Positions 7,183 to 14,281 of a DNA stretch of 32,252 nucleotides are shown here, piece after piece. The notes below the pieces were generated by a model that had not been told where the DNA came from, did no database searches, and saw only the letters and a program-made list of their open reading frames with translations. Both the position numbers and the translations under genes were made by a program. The stretch is from NCBI GenBank assembly GCA_027624045.1, contig JAQBUE010000048.1, positions 1 to 32,252 on the forward strand. Reading direction: 5' to 3'. How positions within the stretch are numbered: position 1 is the first letter of the stretch; every line of letters begins with the position of its first letter. This DNA is from Acidobacteriota bacterium (GTDB taxonomy: Bacteria > Acidobacteriota > Terriglobia > Bryobacterales > UBA6623).

Positions 7183-8963
7183 CCAATCACGTAGCCGTCG
7201 GTTGCCGGCGCCGCGCCACCCATCAGCACACCTTGACCGGAGTCCACGACAATAGCATTCACGCCACCCATGCCTTTGGCTGAATGGGTCACAACATCGT
7301 GACCGCGCCTCGCCAGATCATTCCGTACCTCGGTGTTGATACGTTCCGAGACGGTAAGCGTCTTCTTGAATTCATGAGGGACCATGGAGTTTGAATAGGA
7401 GTTCGTCACCGCATAGGGCTGCTCGAGAGCCTGCTGCACGTTCATGCCGAACTCAACGAAGTTCAAGAAGAACTGTAACTGCGACTGCCCCTGCGTATCA
7501 CCTCCGGGCGTCCCGAACACCATCAACGGCTTGCCGTCTTTCAGCACCAAAACCGGGTTCAGCGTCTGGCGCGGCCGTTTGCGCGGCGCCACCTGGTTCG
7601 GATGCCCCTCATCAATGTGAAACCGGCCCATCACGTCGTTGATGAAGAAGCCGCCGCCCTCCCCGTCGACATATATTCCGCTCCCGAAGTCCCCGGCGAG
7701 CGAAGCGGTAATCGACACCATATTGCGATCTTTGTCGACCGCGCCGATGTAAGTCGTCAGGTTGTCGACCCAGCCGGGGAAAGCCGCCGCGCCGGCCAGT
7801 ACACGGTGTGACCCTTTGCCGCTCGCGTAGAGCGGCTCGCGGCCGGCGGCCTTCAGCGAACGCGGATCACCCGCGGGCGGCGCACCGTCGAAAGCGCGGT
7901 CTGTTTTGATCAGAGCGCGTCGCCGAGCCGCATACTTACTGGAAAGCAACTCGTCGATCGGAATCCGCTTGATGAAACGTGGGTCGCCGATAAATGCCTC
8001 CCGATCCGCGAACGCCAGCTTCAAAGCTTCGGCGATGTGATGAATATAGTCCGCCGAATTGTGCCCCATGGCTTGCAGGTCGTAGTCTTCCAGGATTTTG
8101 AGAGCCTGCAGCATGACGTGACCCTGCGTCGGCGGCGGCACGCTGTAAACGTCGTATCCCTTGTAGTTCACATGCAGCGGCTTGGCCTGTTCGGCGGCGA
8201 ACTCGCTGAGGTCGGCCAGATCCATGATGCCGCCGTCTTGCCCAAGAAACTCGACGATACGCTCCGCCGTGGTCCCTTCGTAAAAGCCGTCGCGGCCTTT
8301 TGAAGCGATTCTCCGAAACGTTTGGCCCAGATCCTTTTGGACTACGACCCTACCCATCCCGAACGGCTTGCCGTCACGCACCCAGGTACGCCTCGTCGAA
8401 GGAAAAGGCAGCAAGCGGCTCAGGTTCCGGCCGAAGACCCCGTGCAAATTCTCACTCACGACAAAGCCGCGCTCGGCAAGTTTAATGGCGGGAGCGAGCA
8501 GCTTGTCACGGCTCAGCCTGCCGTATTTTTCAGAAGCGAGCAGCAGACCCGCGGGCGCGCCCGGAACAACCGGCCCCAGCGGGCCATCCGCTTGGAGCCC
8601 GCCGTGCTTTCGGAAGAATTCAGCCGTGGCCCGCTGAGGAGCCCAGCCGCCGCCATTGATGAAAAGCACTTCCTTCTCCTCAGCCAAGTAGATGAGGATG
8701 AATGCATCCGCGCCGATGCCCGCCCGGCTCGGCTCGACAACCGTACTCGTGAAGGCGGCCGCCACGGCCGCATCAATTGCGTTTCCCCCTTGGGCCAGCA
8801 TCTTGTGCCCAGCCATCGCGGAACCGTAGTGCGCGGTGGCCACCATGCCATCCGTTCCGAGATAAACAGGTCTCCAGGTCGATGTTTGGGCTCCGGCCAG
8901 TGTGACCCAGAGGCAAGCGAGCAGCCCAAGATGCGTAGCGAGTCTGATTGTGTTGCTTTTCAT
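7176..8963 (-). CDS. ggt: Gamma-glutamyltranspeptidase (Ntn hydrolase)
   Basis: A 595-aa exported Ntn-hydrolase that transfers or hydrolyses gamma-glutamyl groups, for example from glutathione, after self-cleavage into two subunits. A signal peptide (residues 1-25, ending AGAQ) is followed by the large subunit with MVATAHYGSAMAG and GGNAIDAAVA. The small subunit should begin at T403 in the NLTTYIGAVDKD block, matching the catalytic Thr of E. coli Ggt; the GTPGGDTQGQ block near 485 is also present. The start at 8963 has a GAGGG Shine-Dalgarno. It overlaps the following sulfatase gene and diverges from the CocE-type hydrolase gene across about 158 bases. A related cephalosporin-acylase activity cannot be excluded. 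Confidence 0.93.
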   Translation of the reverse strand: MKSNTIRLATHLGLLACLWVTLAGAQTSTWRPVYLGTDGMVATAHYGSAMAGHKMLAQGGNAIDAAVAAAFTSTVVEPSRAGIGADAFILIYLAEEKEVLFINGGGWAPQRATAEFFRKHGGLQADGPLGPVVPGAPAGLLLASEKYGRLSRDKLLAPAIKLAERGFVVSENLHGVFGRNLSRLLPFPSTRRTWVRDGKPFGMGRVVVQKDLGQTFRRIASKGRDGFYEGTTAERIVEFLGQDGGIMDLADLSEFAAEQAKPLHVNYKGYDVYSVPPPTQGHVMLQALKILEDYDLQAMGHNSADYIHHIAEALKLAFADREAFIGDPRFIKRIPIDELLSSKYAARRRALIKTDRAFDGAPPAGDPRSLKAAGREPLYASGKGSHRVLAGAAAFPGWVDNLTTYIGAVDKDRNMVSITASLAGDFGSGIYVDGEGGGFFINDVMGRFHIDEGHPNQVAPRKRPRQTLNPVLVLKDGKPLMVFGTPGGDTQGQSQLQFFLNFVEFGMNVQQALEQPYAVTNSYSNSMVPHEFKKTLTVSERINTEVRNDLARRGHDVVTHSAKGMGGVNAIVVDSGQGVLMGGAAPATDGYVIGW

Positions 8964-9037
8964 CTAATCCCTCTCTGACCGCGATTGCGCCGAGCGAAGA
9001 CGCGGCGGGCAGCTAGTAATATAGCTCGACAGTGCAT

Positions 9038-9056
9038 GATGGATGCGCGATCCATC
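9038..9056. promoter_or_regulatory. Perfect hairpin in divergent intergenic region (candidate operator)
   Basis: GATGGAT and ATCCATC pair perfectly around GCGCG, between the divergent ggt and CocE/NonD genes. A TAATAT stretch that reads as a possible -10 on either strand lies just before it (about 9017-9022). The position suits a shared operator or a leader hairpin of the plus-strand gene, but no regulator gene is adjacent. Confidence 0.3.
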
Positions 9057-9121
9057 GAGCGGGATTCACGAGCGTTGCTAAACTCTTCTCTGACAAACAC
9101 GCGTGAAGCGAGGATACTCCG

Positions 9122-10927
9122 TTGCGACCAAAACTGATTTCCCTTCTCTCCCTGATGCTCTTTCTGATCGCGGGCTCAAGCCTAACCGCGGCTTCCGCCA
9201 ACAAAGTAAAGTTTCCCGACGAACCGCCGCCCCGCAACGACGTCAAGCTCGACAATCGAGTCGCTGTCCCGATGCGCGACGGCGTCATTCTATACGCCGA
9301 CGTCTTCCGCCCGATTGACGACGGCAAATACCCGGTCCTCGTCTCGCGTACGCCCTACAGCACCGAGCGCGCCCCAAGCTCTTACGCGGAGGCTCTGTTC
9401 TACGCCCGCCGCGGTTACGTTTACGTCTTCCAGGACGTTCGAGGGCGTCATGAGTCCGAGGGCAAATGGGAGCCCTTCCGCGACGACATCGAAGACGGAT
9501 ACGACACCGTCGAATGGGCCGCCAAGCAAGACTGGTCAAACGGCAAGGTCGCGATGCAGGGGCACTCCTACGGCGGACATGTCCAATGGCGGGCCGCGAT
9601 GGCCGCGCCACCTCACCTTGTCACGATCTTCCCTCTTGTCGCCTCAACAAGCCTTTACCACGACTGGATCACGCTCAACGGCGGCTGGCGTCTGTCGTTT
9701 AACTTCGGCTGGGGCGCGGTGCGTCAGGAATCGCGCATCATGCAGAACGTCGGGCCGCACACGATGGACGCGGGACCCGAGGCCATCAACTATGACACTG
9801 TGCTGCCGACGCTCCCGCTCAACAAGATGCAGGGGCTTGTCGGGCGCAACGCGCAGTTCTATAAGGACTGGCTGGCGCATCCGGACTACGACGACTATTG
9901 GAAGAAGATCAATGTCGAAGAGGTGTTCGACCAGATCGCCATCCCCGTGCACACATTGGGCGGCTGGTTCGACATTTTCAGCCAGGGCACGTTGCGCGGA
10001 TTCGTCGGCGTGAGCCATCACGGCAAGACCGAACAAGCACGCCGCAAGAGCCACTTAACGATTGGCGCATGGGGACACAGCCCGTCCCGGCGCGTGGGCG
10101 ATCTCGATTTCGGCGAGCACGGGAACGCCAGCCGCGACGCCTTGCAACTGCATTGGTATGACTACTGGCTGCGCGGCGTCGATAACGGACTCGACCGCGA
10201 GCCTCCTGTTCGGCTATTCGTCATGGGGCGCAACGAGTGGCGATACGAGGACGAGTATCCGCTGGCGCGCACCGAGTACAAGAACCTCTACTTCCACAGC
10301 GCCGGCCGCGCCAATAGCGTCCGGAGAGACGGCCGTCTGTCATGGGATGAGCCCTCCGCCGATGCGCGGCCGGATCGCTACACCTACGATCCCGATATGC
10401 CGGTTCCCAGCGTTGGCGGGAATAACTGTTGCGGCACACCGACGCCCGCCGGCCCCAAGGACCAAAAGGACGTCGAGAGCCGCAATGACGTACTGGTCTA
10501 CACCTCCGACTTTATTGAGGAGGAAATCGAGATCACGGGGCCCGTCAAGGTCGTCCTCTACGCTTCATCCGATGCGCTCGACACGGACTTCGTGGCGAAG
10601 CTCGTTGATGTGTATCCCGACGGCAAGGCTTACAACATGGCGGAGGGCATCCTGAGAGCGCGCTATCGAGAGGGGCTCGACCAGCCCAAGCTGCTCGAAC
10701 CCGGCAAGGTTTACAAGCTGGAGATTGATCTGGTCGGTACGAGCGTTGCGTTTCAGAAGGGACATCGGATACGAGTTGATGTAACGAGCAGCCACTTTCC
10801 ACAGTTTGACCGCAACCCGAATACGGGCGAGCCGTTCGCGACGAGTACGACGGTGAAGCGGGCCGTGCAGACCGTACATCACTCGAGCCGGCAGCCGTCG
10901 CATATTGTCCTGCCGGTGATCCCGTAG
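9122..10927 (+). CDS. CocE/NonD family hydrolase (X-Pro dipeptidyl-peptidase S15 type)
   Basis: A 601-aa exported serine hydrolase of the cocaine-esterase/glutaryl-7-ACA acylase superfamily, acting on esters or amides. A signal peptide (about residues 1-25) precedes the alpha/beta-hydrolase core; the nucleophile is S149 in GHSYGG, with likely D284 (GWFDIFSQG) and H319 (GAWGHSP) completing the triad. From about residue 390 a C-terminal jelly-roll domain follows (ITGPVKVVLYASSDALDTDF, then RIRVDVTSSHFPQFDRN). Start is TTG, chosen because GAGG lies eight bases upstream and the signal peptide begins there; no ATG fits. Divergent from ggt. Substrate cannot be told from sequence. Confidence 0.92.
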   Translation: MRPKLISLLSLMLFLIAGSSLTAASANKVKFPDEPPPRNDVKLDNRVAVPMRDGVILYADVFRPIDDGKYPVLVSRTPYSTERAPSSYAEALFYARRGYVYVFQDVRGRHESEGKWEPFRDDIEDGYDTVEWAAKQDWSNGKVAMQGHSYGGHVQWRAAMAAPPHLVTIFPLVASTSLYHDWITLNGGWRLSFNFGWGAVRQESRIMQNVGPHTMDAGPEAINYDTVLPTLPLNKMQGLVGRNAQFYKDWLAHPDYDDYWKKINVEEVFDQIAIPVHTLGGWFDIFSQGTLRGFVGVSHHGKTEQARRKSHLTIGAWGHSPSRRVGDLDFGEHGNASRDALQLHWYDYWLRGVDNGLDREPPVRLFVMGRNEWRYEDEYPLARTEYKNLYFHSAGRANSVRRDGRLSWDEPSADARPDRYTYDPDMPVPSVGGNNCCGTPTPAGPKDQKDVESRNDVLVYTSDFIEEEIEITGPVKVVLYASSDALDTDFVAKLVDVYPDGKAYNMAEGILRARYREGLDQPKLLEPGKVYKLEIDLVGTSVAFQKGHRIRVDVTSSHFPQFDRNPNTGEPFATSTTVKRAVQTVHHSSRQPSHIVLPVIP

Positions 10928-11071
10928 GCGAGCTACGTACATCGTTTCCAAGGCTTTCTAACGTATTCGGGGGCTTCGGGCGACGCGAGGAGAGCACGTG
11001 CAGGTTCTCCGCGTTGCCGACAACACGTCAATGTGTAGGAAATGGATCAATGCCGCGCCGTCAGGGCGGAT

Positions 11072-11098
11072 CTATGTGGCATGACCTATGTGGCATGA
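11072..11098. repeat. Short direct repeat CTATGTGGCATGA x2
   Basis: Two exact 13-base copies start 14 bases apart (11072 and 11086) in the non-coding DNA before the HNH gene. Only two copies exist, so it is not an array; it may be a slip duplication or a paired binding site. Confidence 0.7.
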
Positions 11099-11234
11099 TT
11101 GATGGACTGGCAGCGAGAGTGGTAGGATTATCCAGATCAGCCGGTCGGCCCAAATTCGGGAGCGGAGTTAGGGGAACATGACGGAAGTCATTGCAAACGA
11201 ATTGGTCGCTGCCCGGGTTGGGGTCGGCGACTTC

Positions 11235-11289
11235 GTCTAAGGCCGTCGACCACAGGTTTTATCCAGGTCAGCCTAGACAGGAGTTAGGT
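11235..11289 (+). repeat. Possible degenerate attC site upstream of HNH gene
   Basis: GTCTAAGGC (11235-11243) pairs with GCCTAGAC (11271-11278) with one bulged A, and an inner GACC/GGTC pair extends the stem. Four bases later comes GTTAGGT, a perfect match to the GTTRRRY core of integron attC sites, 11 bases before the GTG of the HNH gene. GTCTAAG at the left end is one base off the opposing RYYYAAC box. The architecture resembles the better attC-like site at 12146-12205, but the left box is imperfect and this could be chance. Confidence 0.35.
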
Positions 11290-11300
11290 GGATTTAGCTC

Positions 11301-12110
11301 GTGCCAAACTTGGTACCACGATCGCGGGAGATGGTCATAGTGGCGTACTTTCTAGCCAGGTGGGGCGAGCCTACGGCACGGGGAGCAACTGTCCCACCGA
11401 AGGAGTTGGGCGCCGACAGTTGGAAGCGTGCCTACTCCGTCTTTTACACCCGCCTAAGTGAAGGACGCTCTGTGCGTACGTTTCGCAATAGTCTCCAGAC
11501 TGCTCGTGCTGTTTACGACGCGCATCTTCCATCAGGGAGAAAAGGTTGGAAACGGGCAGGTGCCGACCGGCCCCCGGCGAAGCTACCGAGCAGGCACCAA
11601 TCCGTATGGGACGATTGGGCGTCCAAGCCACGCGCTGAACTATGGGATCGGATTCAACAGTTTGCAGACCTTGGAGTAAGCAAAATATCGGGCCGAGTCC
11701 TTGACGACCTTGATGTCCAGCTCGGCGAAAGTGAGGAACCACCTAGCCATACAGAAGGCGGAAAGAAGGTGTTCGTGTCTTCTCGCGCGGAGCGTGACCC
11801 AACAGTTCGGGCGGCGGCAATCCGTATCCATGGGACTTCGTGTGCAGTATGTCGACTCGACTTTGGCCGTGCCTATGGAGAATGGGGTGCAGGATACGTC
11901 GAAGTACATCACCTTGTGCCACTCGGAGACAAACTAGGCACACGAGAAACCGACCCTACAATGGACTTGGCCGTTCTCTGTGCGAACTGCCACCGTATGG
12001 TACACCGCAAGACAAACATGGTTCTTACGATTGAGGAGTTACGTTCAAAACTCAACTTTCGCGAGCTCCTAAAGTGGGCGAGGTCGCTCGCAGACGGAGC
12101 ACTATCTTGA
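11301..12110 (+). CDS. HNH endonuclease
   Basis: A 269-aa protein whose C-terminal part (about residues 178-240) is a complete HNH nuclease motif: C181-x2-C184, then E201-V-H203-H204, then C227-A-N-C230-H231 and H235. The paired cysteines should bind zinc, and H203/H204 with N229 and H231/H235 form the metal site that cuts DNA. The N-terminal 160 residues carry no domain I can name; the start SREMVIVAYFLARWGEP resembles a common opening of stand-alone HNH proteins linked to restriction or defence. GTG at 11301 is chosen; ATG at 11331 is possible but would cut that opening. By eye the gene is less GC-rich than its neighbours, with mixed codon use. A core-like GTTAGGT lies just upstream and an attC-like site follows, so it looks like an integron gene cassette. 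Confidence 0.85.
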   Translation: MPNLVPRSREMVIVAYFLARWGEPTARGATVPPKELGADSWKRAYSVFYTRLSEGRSVRTFRNSLQTARAVYDAHLPSGRKGWKRAGADRPPAKLPSRHQSVWDDWASKPRAELWDRIQQFADLGVSKISGRVLDDLDVQLGESEEPPSHTEGGKKVFVSSRAERDPTVRAAAIRIHGTSCAVCRLDFGRAYGEWGAGYVEVHHLVPLGDKLGTRETDPTMDLAVLCANCHRMVHRKTNMVLTIEELRSKLNFRELLKWARSLADGALS

Positions 12111-12145
12111 AAAACTCCAATGACACAACGCACCGTAAAAGCGCC

Positions 12146-12205
12146 GTCTAACAATCGCATGGCCGGCGACGCGGTAAACCGTGCGGGTCATGCGACTCGT
12201 TGGCC
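12146..12205 (+). repeat. attC-like integron recombination site
   Basis: The site begins GTCTAAC (fits RYYYAAC) and ends GTTGGCC (one base off GTTRRRY, with the invariant GTT). Inside, CGCATG pairs perfectly with CATGCG, separated from the outer boxes by short unpaired spacers AAT and ACTC. The outer boxes pair with each other (C-G, A-T, A-T, a T-G wobble, C-G, one mismatch, G-C), and the centre folds into a further stem around CGGT-AA-ACCG. This arrangement (two box pairs, an unpaired spacer and a folded variable centre, about 60 bases) is that of attC sites; the opening GTCTAACAAT is the same as in the well-known aadA-type attC. It lies 35 bases after the HNH stop. No intI gene is in the window, so it would be a lone attC lacking an integrase. 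Confidence 0.65.
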
Positions 12206-12238
12206 CGCATCTGAAATCCGACGGACCGGAGCAACTGG

Positions 12239-12979
12239 ATGGCATGGCTCAGTGCTGATGAAAGCGGACCCCCGACGGGAGAATTCGCGAAATGGCGAAG
12301 TGGTTGGTTCAAGCTGGCGGAGTACCACGGACGGAATGTGCCGGACGTGGACGCGAGAATCCAGGCGCTGATCGATCTGTGGCGCGTGCCAGTGCCGGGC
12401 AACTGGCAGCGCACCATCGACCCGCAATTGCTTGGGCCGAGCTACAGACGCGGCGATATTAACGCCCCGCACAGTGGTGAACACCGGATAGAGCAGCAGA
12501 TGCTCGCAGACCCAATCTCTGACGTCAGGTGCATGGGTGCAATGGTGGTCGACGGCATTAACGCGATGCCTTTGGTGCGCGACGCGGCAGGTGGACGCAA
12601 CGCCAACGTTGAAGCCGACGTTTTGCTCCTGCTGAGTGACGACGTCGGAGAGTACAGGCTCGCGCTCTTGGAAGTGAAGCACGGAGCAAACAACCCCTGG
12701 TACGCCGCAGTGGAGAACCTGCTACAGATGAAGCTATTGAGCGCCAATCAGGAACAGCGTCGTCTGTTCCACGAGCGAGGAAGGGTTGCGCGGTTGGACG
12801 AAGATCTGCCCGTTGTCGGTCTCGTCGTTGCGCCATCGGCGTACTACCAAAGCCCTGGTCAGAGGAAGGCAGCAGTCCCGCCTGCGCAGCGCCTCCACAA
12901 GCAGTTTCGGAATGATATTGGCATTGATCTCCATCTTGCTACTTGGGATGCCGCCGCCCGCACGGTGACGCCGCACTGA
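12239..12979 (+). CDS. Putative PD-(D/E)XK nuclease-like protein, unknown family
   Basis: I do not recognise a named family. The 246-aa protein has the core of a PD-(D/E)XK nuclease fold: D127 in VEADVLLLL, a beta strand, then E145-V-K147 in LALLEVKHG, followed by a helix with VENLLQMKLL that could supply the downstream conserved polar residue. Upstream E81/E85 lie in a helix (EHRIEQQML), as in many members. The C-terminal part has VVGLVVAPSAYY, a strand that might complete the sheet. No signal peptide or membrane segment. ATG at 12239 has GGAG seven bases upstream; the frame is closed by a stop at 12212-12214, so no longer start exists. It follows the attC-like site and the HNH gene on the same strand. 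A role in DNA cleavage, repair or defence is inference. Confidence 0.65.
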   Translation: MAWLSADESGPPTGEFAKWRSGWFKLAEYHGRNVPDVDARIQALIDLWRVPVPGNWQRTIDPQLLGPSYRRGDINAPHSGEHRIEQQMLADPISDVRCMGAMVVDGINAMPLVRDAAGGRNANVEADVLLLLSDDVGEYRLALLEVKHGANNPWYAAVENLLQMKLLSANQEQRRLFHERGRVARLDEDLPVVGLVVAPSAYYQSPGQRKAAVPPAQRLHKQFRNDIGIDLHLATWDAAARTVTPH

Positions 12980-13453
12980 CCGCAGGGGTCGAATCGTGGA
13001 CGCGGAGAACGGGTCGGCCGGATGTGGGAATAGGGCGTGCGGGTGCAGGCTAAGATGACCACTTGGTCGAGATCGTTCCGTTGGCGGAGAGATACGGCTA
13101 CGTCGCAGAAGCCCGCCACGAAGCTCGCGTGGCGAGTAATCTAGCTTGCTACTCCGAATCCGCCACGTCCCAATCTAGTTAGTTTCAGAAGAGGAGCTTA
13201 ACTGGAATCACTGCCGAAGGTGGCTTTCCGGTTGTCAGTCCGAGGCATGTAGAGCTCCCTTTCTCCAACGCAGCCTCGAAGACGACAACGTGTGGCTAGA
13301 TCCTCCCTTGTCGGAGAGTGTGGATTCAGGCCCCGCCCAGAATGAGATGTAACAGCTTTCTCGCGGGAGTTAGATGTTCCGCGGCTCTCGTGCACGCGCC
13401 GCAATACGTGAGCGAACTCCAAGAACGATATGCCAACGCAACGGACGGCCCGC
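12980..13453. other. Intergenic region downstream of accessory island
   Basis: No gene supported. It holds one clear hairpin (CGCCACG / CGTGGCG at 13114-13134), two copies of AATCTAG (near 13138 and 13172), and two isolated integron-box lookalikes, GCTTAAC (13196-13202) and GTTAGAT (13369-13375), which are too far apart and not linked by a palindrome. I see no second convincing attC. Confidence 0.45.
13114..13134 (+). terminator. Perfect 7-bp hairpin after the PD-(D/E)XK-like gene
   Basis: CGCCACG and CGTGGCG pair perfectly around a 7-base loop, 135 bases past the stop. There is no T-run, so termination is only a possibility. Confidence 0.25.
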
Positions 13454-14242
13454 TTACGGCTTCCAAGAAATGGCGTTTAGCAGAATCTGGACGAACGTCG
13501 GATTCTGAAAATCTTCGGCGCGGTGGCCCTGCTGGAAGTAGAGGACGTGGCCGCTGTCGGCCGGCATCAACCACCCCGCGCGGTCCTGTGCGTAGGTCTT
13601 GCCATCGACGACGACGCGCGCGCCGAGCAGCACCGTCTTGCGCCGTCCGTCGGTGAAGTGCTGATTGAGAAACATCTCCGTATCGGGCAGCGTGAAGCCG
13701 TCGAGTTGCTGTTCGGTTGACGGCTCGTCGCTGGGCCGGTACGTGACCTTGCCGGGGTACTCGACATTGTGCGTCGTCACGTAATGATGCGGCTGAAGGT
13801 TCACGACTTCGACGTCGCCGCGCAGAACGCGCCACGGGTGAGTCGCGTGGTCCCGCGGGAGGATGGCAATTCCCGCGAAGGGCAGCCAGCGCTTGCTGCG
13901 AACTTTCGCAGACGCGATGCCGTGGTGCAGGATGATCAGCCGGCCGCCCTTCGCCGCGTAGTTGATGAGATCGATCTCGACACCGGACTCGATGTCGCCG
14001 TGGACGTACATGAAGACGGCCTGGGGGGCCGACTGCCTGAGGCGTTCAGCGAACGGCCCCTGCTCGTCGACGGAGACCGTGTAGCCGGCGGCTTCGAGCG
14101 CGGCGGCGAGCGCCTCCATGGGCCCAGTCTCGTCGTGAACGATGTAAACGGGTGGGCCGGCAGCCGGTGTCAGCACTGGCCGGACAAGGGGCAGCAGAAC
14201 GAAAAGGGTGAGGGCGAGCAGACGAAGGGTCAAGAGACGCAT
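13454..14242 (-). CDS. ThuA-like domain protein, exported
   Basis: A 262-aa protein with a hydrophobic signal sequence (about residues 1-28) and a ThuA-like fold, a class I glutamine-amidotransferase relative first named from trehalose utilisation. Visible family features are the opening strand PVYIVHDETGPMEAL, GGRLIILHHGIAS in the middle, the HPWRVLRGDVEVVN region, and the typical end GHRAEDFQNPTFVQILLNAISW. The catalytic Cys of true amidotransferases is not evident, as usual for this family, so the biochemical role is unknown; many members sit among exported carbohydrate-breakdown genes. It follows the HD-GYP regulator gene on the same strand after 39 bases and may be cotranscribed. Confidence 0.85.
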   Translation of the reverse strand: MRLLTLRLLALTLFVLLPLVRPVLTPAAGPPVYIVHDETGPMEALAAALEAAGYTVSVDEQGPFAERLRQSAPQAVFMYVHGDIESGVEIDLINYAAKGGRLIILHHGIASAKVRSKRWLPFAGIAILPRDHATHPWRVLRGDVEVVNLQPHHYVTTHNVEYPGKVTYRPSDEPSTEQQLDGFTLPDTEMFLNQHFTDGRRKTVLLGARVVVDGKTYAQDRAGWLMPADSGHVLYFQQGHRAEDFQNPTFVQILLNAISWKP

Positions 14243-14281
14243 GGGGTTCCCCTTCGAGTTTATGCCAAAGACGCGAGCCTG

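Larger units (their letters stand above)
10928..11300. other. Intergenic start of accessory island
   Basis: No convincing gene. It contains a 14-base direct repeat (11072-11098), two copies of GGAGTTAGG (11164-11172 and 11280-11288), a 20-codon reading frame (ATG at 11178, stop TAA at 11238-11240, with AGGGGA just upstream) too short to judge, and an imperfect inverted repeat ending just before GTTAGGT (11283-11289), which fits the integron core site consensus GTTRRRY. See the attC-like entries. Confidence 0.45.

Noticed and set aside
11072-11098. CRISPR-like repeat
   Set aside because: Only two copies one base apart in spacing, with no spacer and no cas gene in the window.
11178-11240. 20-codon ORF with AGGGGA upstream, ending at the possible attC left box
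   Set aside because: Position is intriguing for a cassette, but it is too short and lacks any composition signal to be called a gene.
13196-13375. Second attC site from GCTTAAC to GTTAGAT
   Set aside because: About 180 bases apart, beyond the usual attC size, and no internal inverted arms link them.
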